Origin: Methylotenera_A sp040387035
Lineage (GTDB): Bacteria; Pseudomonadota; Gammaproteobacteria; Burkholderiales; Methylophilaceae
NCBI GenBank assembly: GCA_040387035.1
Contig: JAZKEN010000112.1
Coordinates: 1-27,527, forward strand
Length of the DNA stretch: 27,527 nt
Direction: 5' to 3'
The notes beneath the pieces are model-generated. The model saw only the letters and a list, made by a program, of their open reading frames with translations. It was not told where the DNA came from and ran no database searches. The position numbers and the translations under genes are program-made. Positions 16,062-24,277 of the stretch are shown here, in pieces. Position 1 is the first letter of the stretch. The number at the start of each line of letters is the position of its first letter.

Positions 16062-16700
16062 ATGAGTCAAATCAATGTGATGCTGGTCGATGACCATGCG
16101 GTAGTGCGTATGGGCTTTAAAATGTTGCTAGAATCAGCCAGCGAAATCAAAGTGATTGCCGAAGCCGAAAACGGTGAAACCGCGATCAAGAGCTATATGG
16201 AGTTTAAGCCGGATGTGGTGGTGATGGATATCACCATGCCGGGCATAGGCGGTATGGAAGCCATAGAGCGCATTCTGGCCAAAGAAAGCCATGCCAAGAT
16301 TTTGGTGCTATCGGCACATGAAGATTCCGTGCATCCCAAGCGCGTATTGAATGCAGGCGCCATGGGTTACTTAACCAAGCGCAGCGCGGCAGAAGAGCTG
16401 ATTAAAGCCATTCGCACCGTGGCGGGCGGCAAAAAATACATTGAGGCAAGCATTGCCCAGCAAATGGCGATTCAGCAATTATCGGGTGAACAAAACCCGG
16501 TGGATGTTTTAAGTGAACGTGAATTTGAAGTGTTTATGTCGCTGGCAAAAGGCAAAACCACCAATGAGATCGCTGAAACGCTATTTCTAAGCCCGCGCAC
16601 CGTTGGCACGCATTTGTACAACATCAAGCAGAAACTCAATGCCAATAACTCAGCAGAGATCGCACTGATCGCCATGCGTAGTGGATTGATTGACCCTTAA
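16062..16700 (+). CDS. LuxR/NarL-type response regulator
   Basis: This 212-residue regulator has an N-terminal receiver domain with Asp10/Asp11 (LVDDHA), phospho-acceptor Asp56 (VVVMDITMPG), Ser in ILVLSAHED and Lys in YLTKRSA. A C-terminal LuxR helix-turn-helix follows (LSEREFEVFMSLAKGKTTNE, then LFLSPRTVGTHLYNIKQKL). It is the cognate partner of the kinase immediately upstream, and HisKA_3 kinases usually pair with NarL-type regulators. Targets cannot be read from the window; the upstream ppk2 gene is one candidate because of its proximity. Confidence 0.94.
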   Translation: MSQINVMLVDDHAVVRMGFKMLLESASEIKVIAEAENGETAIKSYMEFKPDVVVMDITMPGIGGMEAIERILAKESHAKILVLSAHEDSVHPKRVLNAGAMGYLTKRSAAEELIKAIRTVAGGKKYIEASIAQQMAIQQLSGEQNPVDVLSEREFEVFMSLAKGKTTNEIAETLFLSPRTVGTHLYNIKQKLNANNSAEIALIAMRSGLIDP

Positions 16701-16719
16701 GCTTAAATTCAAACGTCGA

Positions 16720-17358
16720 TTAGTGGACTTTATAGCGCGCTATATTTAACTCGCCGGGGTTGGCTAATTCCACCAGCGTCACACTGCCGCTGGGCAGTTT
16801 GCCGAATTCCGGCGGTATCAGGAAAGTAATGAATTGCTGATGTTGCTTAAATTTAGCATTAGCGGATTCTGTCTTGATCTGGCCAGTGGCCACTTGCCAT
16901 AATTTCCACTCGCGCGGTTTTGGTAAGGTTGTGGCGCCCATTAATTGTGCCTTGGCGTAAACCGCGTCTTTTTCTTCACCAATCAGCAAATTAAATAGCT
17001 CAACACGCACCAGCTGGCTGCTGATGGCCACTGCAATCGGCGTTTCAATTTCGGGTAACTGTTCCGGCAAGGGCTCTGCAATCGGCTTCACTGGCTCAAA
17101 GCGCGCATTGGCAAAAGCGATTAAGTAGGGATCGGGTACGGTATCTTTTAAAACAATACTTTTTGGCTTGCGGTCAAACTGGTCTTTGGTGTCAATTTCT
17201 TGCACGTCCAACGCCGTGGCTACGGCACTGTCCGCTATGCTGGTAGCAATTGACCTTGCAATCTGTTGCGCAATGGTGCCGCCTAAACAAGCCGTTAGTA
17301 AGGTGCTTGTAACAGATAGCAATACAATATATTTTAATGTTATCAAGTAATTAATCAT
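16720..17358 (-). CDS. Putative lipoprotein, unknown
   Basis: The 212-residue product begins with a basic and hydrophobic signal and a lipobox LLTAC (Cys24), so it is probably anchored in the outer or inner membrane. An Ala/Ile-rich helix (IAQQIARSIATSIADSAVAT) follows. A Pro/Glu-rich linker (about residues 95-110, EPLPEQLPEIETP) then leads to a C-terminal domain of about 90 residues ending in LNIARYKVH. I recognise no family. It is convergent with the response regulator (19 bases apart). The promoter is probably within 17359-17465, where I see no clear consensus. Confidence 0.7.
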   Translation of the reverse strand: MINYLITLKYIVLLSVTSTLLTACLGGTIAQQIARSIATSIADSAVATALDVQEIDTKDQFDRKPKSIVLKDTVPDPYLIAFANARFEPVKPIAEPLPEQLPEIETPIAVAISSQLVRVELFNLLIGEEKDAVYAKAQLMGATTLPKPREWKLWQVATGQIKTESANAKFKQHQQFITFLIPPEFGKLPSGSVTLVELANPGELNIARYKVH

Positions 17359-17465
17359 TAAAGTTAATCAAGTACTTTATAAGGCAAGAGACTAAGATTA
17401 CTGCTAATCAAATCAAAAGTCTAGCGGCTTAATACAAGTTTATGCCGGAAGATACACATCAACAT

Positions 17466-18350
17466 TTATGCGATGCGACTGGTGGTATTGGCGCTGATAA
17501 TGCCGCTAAAAATGATTAGGCCAATCGCCATATATTCGGATAGTGACAGTGTTTCTTGCCAAAAAAGCACACCAAACAAGCTGGCAAATATCACCGTGGT
17601 ATAAGCCAAGTTTGCCACCGTTAGCGTTTTGCCGGTGCGATAAGCGCGTGTCATGGCGAGTTGCGCAATGGTTGCCGATACGCCCAAGCCTAATAAGGTC
17701 GGCATATCTTGCCAGGTGATTGGGGTGTAGGTTTGCAGCAGCATCCATAGGCCGCTGGCGATGGTGGATATCAACGTGAAATAAAAAACCGTGCGCCAGT
17801 CTGGCTCGCCCAGGTTGCCCAGTTGCTTAACATGCACATAAGCAAAAGCGGCGCCAAAGCCGGATAGCAAGCCCACAGCACCGGCAATCAAGTCTTGCCT
17901 GGCCAGGTTGGGTTTTAGCAAAAATACCACGCCAATAAACCCCAATAAAATCATGGCATACAAAATGGGTTTGGGTTTTTCATGCAGCATCAGCGGTATC
18001 AGCAAAGCTAAAAATAGGGCAGATGTGTAATTAAGCGTAACGGCGGTGGCCAGCGGTAGATGCGCGATAGCATAGAAGAATAGGACCAATGAGGCAAAGC
18101 CGACTAAAGCGCGCGACATTTGCTTGCCGATGACTGGCGTGGCGAGGGGTAGTTTTTTGGCAAAGATATAAATGTAAATGGCCATTAAACCAAACAGCGA
18201 GCGATAAAAAACCAGCTCCTCGCTACTGAATTTAACCGAAGCGACTTTAACCAATGCGCCCATGATGGCAAAGCCAAAAGCGGCGACCATCATCCATAAG
18301 CTGCCTAAATTAGGTAGCTTCACAAGCGGCTTGTTTTCATGGGATGGCAA
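17466..18350 (-). CDS. EamA-family (DMT) transporter
   Basis: This is an inner-membrane permease of the drug/metabolite transporter superfamily, with two tandem EamA repeats and about ten membrane helices over 294 residues. The second repeat starts near residue 150 (LIAGAVGLLSGFGAAFAYVH) and ends in a typical helix (YMAIGLIIFSGIISA). EamA substrates cannot be predicted from sequence. The only in-frame start is TTG at 18350, because a TGA lies directly before it. It begins 13 bases after the Rieske oxygenase stop, so the two are probably one transcript, and export or uptake of a compound related to that enzyme is a reasonable guess. Confidence 0.88.
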   Translation of the reverse strand: MPSHENKPLVKLPNLGSLWMMVAAFGFAIMGALVKVASVKFSSEELVFYRSLFGLMAIYIYIFAKKLPLATPVIGKQMSRALVGFASLVLFFYAIAHLPLATAVTLNYTSALFLALLIPLMLHEKPKPILYAMILLGFIGVVFLLKPNLARQDLIAGAVGLLSGFGAAFAYVHVKQLGNLGEPDWRTVFYFTLISTIASGLWMLLQTYTPITWQDMPTLLGLGVSATIAQLAMTRAYRTGKTLTVANLAYTTVIFASLFGVLFWQETLSLSEYMAIGLIIFSGIISANTTSRIA

Positions 18351-18363
18351 TCATTGGATTGTT

Positions 18364-19527
18364 TCATGCATTTGAGGGCAGGTGCGGCTCCATTTGGCGG
18401 CGATACCACTGATGAAAATGCTCCAGGCCGCTTTCTAAGGGATGCTGGTAAGGCCCCGTTTCGTTTAGTCCCAGCGCAAATAGGCCTTTACGACCATCAT
18501 GCATGCGCTGGCAAATTTCTTTGTCTTCAACCGCGGTTTCATGATACGCCGCTTGCTGCGCTTTGACGTATTCGCGTTCAAATAAGGCGATATCTTCAGG
18601 GTAATAAAATTCAACCACATTGCTGCAGGTGTCTACGCTTGTTGGTATCAGGTGCGACACTACCAGTACATTGGGGTACCACTCAATCATCAAAAACGGG
18701 TAATACACAAACCAGATGGCACCGTGTTTTGGCGGCGTTTTGCCGTGGTAATTAGTAACGGCAGATTGCCAGGCTTGGTAGGTGGCAGATAAGTTTTCGT
18801 CAGTGGCTGGTTTATAGCCAACCGTCTGTGCGCTGAAATTCTCACCAAAATCCCAGCTTAGGTTTCCACAATCCACAAACGCATTCAAACCCGGGTGAAA
18901 AGGGCCGACATGATAATCTTCCAGGTAGGCCTCAATAAAGGTTTTCCAGTTGAAGTTATAGTGCTCAACATTCACGCTATCCAGATGGTAATCGGTAAAG
19001 TCAAAGTCTTGCTTGCAGCCCAGCTGATCCAGCTCTTTAATCAGGTGGCGCGATGAGTCAGAGGTTTTTGAATCTTCAAACAGCAGGCCTTGCCAGTTTT
19101 GCAGTGGCGTTTTGTTCAAGTGCAGGCAAGGGTTTTGCGCAAAATGCGGCGCACCTAATAATTGGCCATCCAAGTCATAAGTCCAACGGTGCAACGGGCA
19201 CACAATATGGCTGGTATTACCTGTGCCGGTCAGCATCACCGCCTGGCGGTGGCGGCATACATTGCTCAACAAGGCCACTTCACCCGACTGGTTGATCAAT
19301 GCTTTTGCGTTATACATCCAATCCAGCGTGTAATAATCGCCGGCATTGGGCACCATCAAAGCGTGGCCCATATATTTAGGTGCATTGGCAAACAAATATT
19401 GTTGCTCTAACTGATAAAAGCCGGCATCAGCGTACCAAGCGATGGGTAATTGTGAAGGTGCTTTTAAATCGGGTTGAGCAATAGATGTATGAGCAAGAGA
19501 TATATTCGATAGTGCGGTTAGTGCCAT
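18364..19527 (-). CDS. Rieske-type non-heme iron oxygenase, alpha-subunit family
   Basis: The 387-residue product has an N-terminal Rieske [2Fe-2S] domain with Cys91/His93 (NVCRHRQ) and Cys110/His113 (CPLHRWTYDLDG). A catalytic domain follows with EAYLEDYHVGPFHPG, in which His206 and His211 are the mononuclear iron ligands. DIALFERE near residue 325 could carry the third, acidic ligand. Such enzymes hydroxylate aromatics or demethylate quaternary amines (choline and glycine-betaine oxygenases belong here). The substrate is unknown and no ferredoxin or reductase is in the window, so electrons must come from elsewhere. The EamA transporter follows directly. Its upstream region holds a 13-base inverted repeat. 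Confidence 0.88.
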   Translation of the reverse strand: MALTALSNISLAHTSIAQPDLKAPSQLPIAWYADAGFYQLEQQYLFANAPKYMGHALMVPNAGDYYTLDWMYNAKALINQSGEVALLSNVCRHRQAVMLTGTGNTSHIVCPLHRWTYDLDGQLLGAPHFAQNPCLHLNKTPLQNWQGLLFEDSKTSDSSRHLIKELDQLGCKQDFDFTDYHLDSVNVEHYNFNWKTFIEAYLEDYHVGPFHPGLNAFVDCGNLSWDFGENFSAQTVGYKPATDENLSATYQAWQSAVTNYHGKTPPKHGAIWFVYYPFLMIEWYPNVLVVSHLIPTSVDTCSNVVEFYYPEDIALFEREYVKAQQAAYHETAVEDKEICQRMHDGRKGLFALGLNETGPYQHPLESGLEHFHQWYRRQMEPHLPSNA

Positions 19528-19620
19528 AAAAATAATAGTGAAAATTGAAGCAGGTAAGATTTTGCACTAAGCGCTTGATTTTGCCTAGTAATTAAGCCTG
19601 ATAATTAAGTATACTAAGGT

Positions 19621-19655
19621 TCAATTTTTGCATGCGGCAGTGATGCAAAAATTGA
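19621..19655. promoter_or_regulatory. 13-base perfect inverted repeat between divergent genes
   Basis: TCAATTTTTGCAT (19621-19633) and ATGCAAAAATTGA (19643-19655) are exact complements around nine bases. It lies in the 226-base divergent region between the Rieske oxygenase and DUF898 genes. It has no T-run on either side, which argues for an operator or a structured leader rather than a terminator. Confidence 0.55.
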
Positions 19656-19753
19656 TACTGACAAGGCATTTAAAGCCATATGCCAGAATATGCGCAAGGC
19701 AATATTTCGGGTACACTTTGTTTAATACTAACAAAAAATTACAGGGATAAAAC

Positions 19754-21097
19754 ATGGATTCAGCCAGTCAAAAAACCACTCCGATTATCTTTAAAGGCAA
19801 TACTGCCGAGTACTTCGGCATTTGGATCGTGAATTTACTACTCACAATCGTTACACTGGGTATTTATTCGGCATGGGCTAAGGTACGCCGCAAGAAATAT
19901 TTCTATCACAATACCTTAATTGAAAATGTGGGCTTTGATTATCATGCAAAGCCCATTTCTATTTTAAAAGGCCGCATCATTGCCTTCGTTTTTTTTATAG
20001 GTTACAGCTTTAGCGGCATTATTCATCCGGCATTACCGGTAATTTTTATGCTGATACTGTTTGTTTTCCTGCCCTGGCTAGTGGTGCGCGGTTCGATTTT
20101 TAATGCGCGTAATAGCAGCCATCGCGGCCTGCGTTTTGATTTTGTTGGCAGGGTGGGGCAAGCCGCCAGGGTGTTTGTTGTATTGCCTATCCTTACATTT
20201 TTTACCATGGGTTTGATTATTCCGTATATCTCACACGAAAAAAGCCAGTTCCTGGTCAACAATCACCGCTTTGGGCTTAGCCAGTTTGATATGGATCGCG
20301 TGGTTAAACAGTTTTATAAAGTGTATTTAATTTTCCTGCTTATTCCTGCGATCATCGGTATTTTGGCAGCCATTGCCATTCCTGCTTATCAGCAGTACGT
20401 TAAAAAAGCCGCTAGCCAAGCCAGCATGAATATGCCCCATGTGCAGCCATTCGTCGCTCTGCAACCCAACATTGTGCTGGCAGCCAATGAAACGCCTGAA
20501 ACCGTCATGCCAACAATAGAGCGGGTCTATTCAGAGAATGCGCCGGATGCCCCCGTGCCGGCAGAAGTGACTGAAAATGCAGCCGTGGCTGGTGTTGAAA
20601 CACAAGCACCTGTAGCAAATACGCAAGCATTAAGCGAAGCAGAGCAGCAAAAAATGCTGGAAGAGATGATGCAAAAGCAACAGCAAGAGTCCAAAGGCAA
20701 ATTGCAGGAAATGATGAAACAACCTTTTTTCTTGATGCTTTATTTCGCCATGATTGTTTTGTATGCGTTCTTTATTTTTGGATTTATTGGTTACCTGCAA
20801 GCACGTATCGGTAACTTGATTTGGAATAATGCAAAGCTGGACCAGTTAAGCTTTCAAAGTAAATTGCGCGCACGTGATTTTATCTGGCTGTATTTCAGCA
20901 ACATCGTCGCCATTATGCTGACTTTTGGCTTGGCTACGCCCTGGGCACAAATTCGCCTGGCGCGCTATCGTGCATCCAAGTTAAGTGTTGTGGGCAATGT
21001 GGATTTTGACCAGTTTGTGGGTGATAAAAAAGCCGAGGTGAAAGCCACCGGTGAAGAAATCGCCGAGATGTTCGATGTGGACTTGTCTTTTAGTTAG
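19754..21097 (+). CDS. DUF898 (YjgN-like) membrane protein with pilin-like insertion
   Basis: The 447-residue protein has the DUF898 pattern twice. The first half runs from FKGNTAEYFGIWIVNLLLTI through YSAWAKVRRKKYFYHNT to GRVGQAARVFVVLPILTF. The second half has IGNLIWNNAKLD, FIWLYFSNIVAIMLTFG and ATPWAQIRLARYRASKL. Between them lies a helix IPAIIGILAAIAIPAYQQYV (198-216), almost the N-terminal helix of type IV pilins. A soluble Ala/Pro/Glu-rich segment and a Gln/Met-rich helix follow, to about residue 320. The insertion makes it longer than E. coli YjgN (about 400). The function of DUF898 is unknown. AGGGAT precedes the ATG. The M48 protease gene follows after 51 bases, a common pairing and probably an operon. 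Confidence 0.85.
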   Translation: MDSASQKTTPIIFKGNTAEYFGIWIVNLLLTIVTLGIYSAWAKVRRKKYFYHNTLIENVGFDYHAKPISILKGRIIAFVFFIGYSFSGIIHPALPVIFMLILFVFLPWLVVRGSIFNARNSSHRGLRFDFVGRVGQAARVFVVLPILTFFTMGLIIPYISHEKSQFLVNNHRFGLSQFDMDRVVKQFYKVYLIFLLIPAIIGILAAIAIPAYQQYVKKAASQASMNMPHVQPFVALQPNIVLAANETPETVMPTIERVYSENAPDAPVPAEVTENAAVAGVETQAPVANTQALSEAEQQKMLEEMMQKQQQESKGKLQEMMKQPFFLMLYFAMIVLYAFFIFGFIGYLQARIGNLIWNNAKLDQLSFQSKLRARDFIWLYFSNIVAIMLTFGLATPWAQIRLARYRASKLSVVGNVDFDQFVGDKKAEVKATGEEIAEMFDVDLSFS

Positions 21098-21148
21098 GTC
21101 GATATCGATGCATTCTACAGGCGCTATTCTTTTGGTAAAACAATACTC

Positions 21149-22255
21149 ATGACATTTCAAGCGGATTATTTTGACGGTGTTAGCGCGCGCGCCCAACCCG
21201 TGCTGGTGCGCGTACTGGCCGATGTTCGACAAATCGCCTTTGAGGTAAATGGCGAAACCTTGTCATTTGCTTTTAAGGATTGCGATGTGCAGGCAAGGCT
21301 AGGCGCCAGCAAGCGATTAATCGATTTAACAAACGGCGGCCGCCTGGAGGCGCAGGAAATCACCACCTTGGAATCGCTACTATCCAGCAAAGCCAGCGCG
21401 CTGGGCCGAGCGCTGCATTATCTGGAAAGCCATCTGGCCTGGGTGTTGCTTGCTTTGGTATTAACCGTATTTGCAGGCTGGGGCTTTTTGCAATTTGGTG
21501 TGCCAAGGCTGGCAGAGGTGGTTGCAAAAGCAACGCCAGCTAGCATGGAATCCAAATTAGGTGAGCAGGTGCTCAATGGGCTGGATCACAAATACGGTTA
21601 TTTTTCGCCCAGCAAAACCGCACTGGCCCGCCAATCTGCCATTACAGCGGCTTTAAAAGATTTATGTATGCATGTGAACAATTGCCCTGATTATCGTTTA
21701 ACGTTCAGGGATGGTGGCATGATTGGTGCCAATGCTTTTGCACTACCGGGCGGTGTGATGGTGGTAACAGACGATTTGGTGACCCTATCTAAAAACGACA
21801 CGGAAATTGTAGCGGTATTGGCGCATGAGTTAGGCCATGTGCAGCAGCGTCATGCCTTCAGGCAAAGTATCCAGGGTGTGCTGGCTGGCCTGATCATCGC
21901 CGCAATTACGGGTGACGTGAGTTCCGTGGCGTCTGGCCTGCCGGCAGTACTGATGCAGATGCAATACTCACGTGAGCATGAGTTGGAAGCGGATGGTTTT
22001 GCCTTGGACGCTTTGCAAAAAGCCTGCTTGCCGCCGCGTGCGTTTGCCGATATTTTGCAGCGCCTGGAAAACCAGGCAAGCCTTCCTGCTGACCCAGCAA
22101 GCAGTAAAAAAACAGCAGAAAGCCAAGCAAATAAGCCGGCTAATTCGCAAAAAAATCATTCGTTTAACGACATGTTATCCTCTCATCCCGATACGCAGCG
22201 ACGTATACAACCTTTTTTGCAGGCAGAATCGAATGCGAAGCGCCATTGCCGTTAA
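21149..22255 (+). CDS. M48-family metalloprotease, membrane-anchored
   Basis: The 368-residue product has an N-terminal beta-rich domain (residues 1-80) and one membrane helix at about 91-112 (HLAWVLLALVLTVFAGWGFL). The peptidase domain has the zinc motif HELGH (residues 226-230) and EHELEAD, where Glu278 of ExxxD is the likely third ligand. The C-terminal SSHPDTQRRIQPF is also typical. It belongs to the Oma1/BepA-like side of M48 and probably acts in envelope quality control on the periplasmic face; that role is inference. No Shine-Dalgarno is obvious before ATG 21149. It probably shares a transcript with the upstream DUF898 gene. Confidence 0.9.
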   Translation: MTFQADYFDGVSARAQPVLVRVLADVRQIAFEVNGETLSFAFKDCDVQARLGASKRLIDLTNGGRLEAQEITTLESLLSSKASALGRALHYLESHLAWVLLALVLTVFAGWGFLQFGVPRLAEVVAKATPASMESKLGEQVLNGLDHKYGYFSPSKTALARQSAITAALKDLCMHVNNCPDYRLTFRDGGMIGANAFALPGGVMVVTDDLVTLSKNDTEIVAVLAHELGHVQQRHAFRQSIQGVLAGLIIAAITGDVSSVASGLPAVLMQMQYSREHELEADGFALDALQKACLPPRAFADILQRLENQASLPADPASSKKTAESQANKPANSQKNHSFNDMLSSHPDTQRRIQPFLQAESNAKRHCR

Positions 22256-22275
22256 ATTTATTGTTTAAATTTAAC
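22251..22275. repeat. AT-rich perfect hairpin at M48 gene end
   Basis: GTTAAATTTA (22251-22260) and TAAATTTAAC (22266-22275) are perfect complements around five bases and include the protease stop codon. It is AT-rich with no T-tract, so it is a weak terminator at best; mRNA 3'-end protection is possible. Confidence 0.5.
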
Positions 22276-22380
22276 GCGCAAGCCGCCCGCAAATCTTGCT
22301 AAAAAGCGCCTTTTGCGCTACTCTCAGGGCTTAATAAAACAAATCAATAAAACAATAAAAGTCATTCTGGAGAAATTGCA

Positions 22381-22485
22381 ATGAAAAATCCCTTGGAATC
22401 AGTTGCAGGTACCATTATTTCTGGGTTAATTCTCACGATAGTACTGGTGTTTTTCTTAAAAAACTTTTTAGTTGCGGGAGTTTAA
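22381..22485 (+). CDS. 34-residue single-helix membrane peptide
   Basis: An ATG preceded by GGAGA at good spacing opens 34 codons: MKNPLESVAGTIISGLILTI, then a hydrophobic helix ending in LKNFLVAGV and a TAA. It has a polar start and one membrane helix, like small accessory subunits of membrane complexes. Its last codons contain the GGGAG ribosome binding site of the next gene, whose ATG follows the stop by one base, so the two are tightly coupled. I do not recognise it. Confidence 0.6.
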   Translation: MKNPLESVAGTIISGLILTIVLVFFLKNFLVAGV

Positions 22486-22486
22486 A

Positions 22487-22978
22487 ATGGAAATCATGCC
22501 AGGAATCGCGCGTTGGATACATTTGTTATCAGGTGTGACATGGATTGGTTTGCTCTACTATTTTAACCTGGTGCAGATGGCTGCGCTCAAAGATGCCGGT
22601 GCAGATGGTACTGCAGCAGGTATCACCAAGCACGTAGCACCGCGCGCATTGCTGTGGTTCCGATGGTCTGCCGTGGTGACATGGCTTGCAGGGGCATGGC
22701 TACTAGGCTCTGCTTTTACAGACGCATTTTTATTGCGAAATGGTTATGAAGGTATTGGTATCGGTGCATGGCTAGGCACCATTATGCTGTTTAACGTGTG
22801 GGTGCTGATCTGGCCTAATCAGCAGAAAATTCTTGGCATGGTGCCGGCAGATGATGCGGCAAAAGCCAAAGCCCGTCGTGTTGCCATGCTGGCATCACGC
22901 ACAAACATGATGCTATCCATCCCCATGTTGTTTTTCATGGCCAATGGATTAAGCCATCGCGCTGTGTTGGGCCTGTAA
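22487..22978 (+). CDS. Urate-oxidase-N-domain-like membrane protein
   Basis: The 163-residue product has about four membrane helices: ARWIHLLSGVTWIGLLYYFN, LWFRWSAVVTWLAGAWLLGS, WLGTIMLFNVWVLIWP, and a last one ending FFMANGLSHRAVLGL. This is the pattern of the N-terminal membrane domain of PuuD-type urate oxidases, including the His in RWIH and the His near the end, which could bind heme. The cytochrome c domain of PuuD is absent, so urate oxidation should not be assumed. I start at ATG 22487 (MEIMPGIARW) because GGGAG lies six bases upstream. An upstream in-frame TTG would add five residues. A strong terminator follows. Confidence 0.8.
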   Translation: MEIMPGIARWIHLLSGVTWIGLLYYFNLVQMAALKDAGADGTAAGITKHVAPRALLWFRWSAVVTWLAGAWLLGSAFTDAFLLRNGYEGIGIGAWLGTIMLFNVWVLIWPNQQKILGMVPADDAAKAKARRVAMLASRTNMMLSIPMLFFMANGLSHRAVLGL

Positions 22979-23004
22979 TTAAACGTTATTCAATATAAGG
23001 CAAC

Positions 23005-23035
23005 AACGGCGGCCTTAGCCGCCGTTTTCTTTTTG
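23005..23035 (+). terminator. Rho-independent terminator
   Basis: A nine-base perfect stem AACGGCGGC/GCCGCCGTT (23005-23013 and 23018-23026) with loop CTTA is followed by TTCTTTTT. It ends the transcript from the protease and membrane-protein genes and separates it from argD. Confidence 0.92.
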
Positions 23036-23068
23036 GTTTTGGCACAAGATTTAGAATAGAAATAAACT

Positions 23069-24262
23069 ATGGCACATTTGACAAGCACCCATTTGATGAA
23101 TACTTACATGCGTCAGCCCGTTACTTTTGTAAGGGGCGAGGGCGTGTGGTTATGGGATGATGAAGGTAAAAAATATCTGGATGCATTATCTGGCGTGGCT
23201 GTTAATGGCCTTGGCCATGCGCATCCTAAATTGGTGAAAGCGATTGCCGAGCAGGCTGCGCGCTTGATTCATGTTTCTAATATCTACCAGATAGCCGAGC
23301 AAGACGCTTTAGGCAATAAGTTGGCCGAAATATCCGGCATGGATAATGTGTTCTTCTGTAATTCCGGCTGTGAGGCCAACGAAGCCAGCATTAAGATAGC
23401 AAGGCTTTATGCGCACAATAAAGGCATTGAAAATCCTGAGATCATCGTGATGGAACGCGCCTTTCATGGCCGTACCATGGCAACGCTTTCTGCAACGGGT
23501 AACCGCAAAACGCAAGCCGGTTTTGAGCCACTGGTTTCCGGTTTTATCCGCGTGCCTTACGATGACCTAGCTGCGGTTAAACAGATTGCATCACGTAAAA
23601 ACAATGTGGTCGCGATCCTGGTAGAGCCTGTGCAAGGCGAGGGCGGCGTGCATATCCCGGCTGATATGAAAGCGTATTTCCAAGGCTTGCGTCAAGTGTG
23701 TGATGACAACGGCTGGCTATTGATGCTGGATGAAGTGCAAAGCGGCATTGGCCGTACCGGTACCTGGTTTGCGTTTCAGCATACTGGCATCATGCCGGAT
23801 GTGATGAGCCTGGCAAAAGGATTGGGCTCAGGCGTGCCCATTGGCGCATGCGTGGCACGTGGTGTGGCAGCACAGACATTCACTTATGGTAAACATGGCT
23901 CAACTTTTGGCGGCAATCCACTTGCATCCAGCGCTGGCCTGGCTACTTTAAGCGCTATTGAAGATGAAAAGCTGCGCGAGAATGCAGCCAAAATGGGTGA
24001 CCTTATCCGCGAAAAATTACAAGCGGAACTGCAAAATACGCCGGGTGTGCTGGTGATCCGTAATGCAGGTCTGATGATCGGGATCGAGCTGGATAGGCCA
24101 TGCGCGGAAATCGTCAAAATGGCTTTAGAGACACAATTGCTGATTAACGTGACGGCAGAAAAAGTGATTCGTTTATTGCCGCCGCTTGTGATTAATGAAG
24201 CAGAAGCGCTTGAATTGGTTGCGCGTTTAAGCAAATTGATTCAACAGTTTTTAAGTAAATAA
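23069..24262 (+). CDS. argD: Acetylornithine aminotransferase
   Basis: ArgD is a PLP enzyme that makes N-acetylornithine from N-acetylglutamate semialdehyde in arginine synthesis, and often also serves lysine synthesis. The 397 residues show FFCNSGCEANEASIKIARLY (cofactor phosphate region), AFHGRTMATLSATGN and LMLDEVQSGIGRTG (Asp contacting the PLP ring nitrogen). Lys250 in MSLAKGLGSGVPIGA binds PLP. HGSTFGGNPLASSA follows and is also typical. The length is standard. It leads argD-argF-argG with short gaps, so it is probably an operon. The class III transaminase fold is certain; the ArgD identity is supported by this context. Confidence 0.95.
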   Translation: MAHLTSTHLMNTYMRQPVTFVRGEGVWLWDDEGKKYLDALSGVAVNGLGHAHPKLVKAIAEQAARLIHVSNIYQIAEQDALGNKLAEISGMDNVFFCNSGCEANEASIKIARLYAHNKGIENPEIIVMERAFHGRTMATLSATGNRKTQAGFEPLVSGFIRVPYDDLAAVKQIASRKNNVVAILVEPVQGEGGVHIPADMKAYFQGLRQVCDDNGWLLMLDEVQSGIGRTGTWFAFQHTGIMPDVMSLAKGLGSGVPIGACVARGVAAQTFTYGKHGSTFGGNPLASSAGLATLSAIEDEKLRENAAKMGDLIREKLQAELQNTPGVLVIRNAGLMIGIELDRPCAEIVKMALETQLLINVTAEKVIRLLPPLVINEAEALELVARLSKLIQQFLSK

Positions 24263-24277
24263 TTTGTCCGCATAACT

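Noticed and set aside
20339..20420. A separate type IV pilin gene
   Set aside because: The pilin-like helix is mid-frame in a continuous DUF898 protein with no start codon, ribosome binding site or leader peptidase site.
22472..22486. TTG start for the urate-oxidase-N-like gene
   Set aside because: ATG at 22487 has GGGAG at correct spacing; the TTG lies inside that ribosome binding region and the previous gene.
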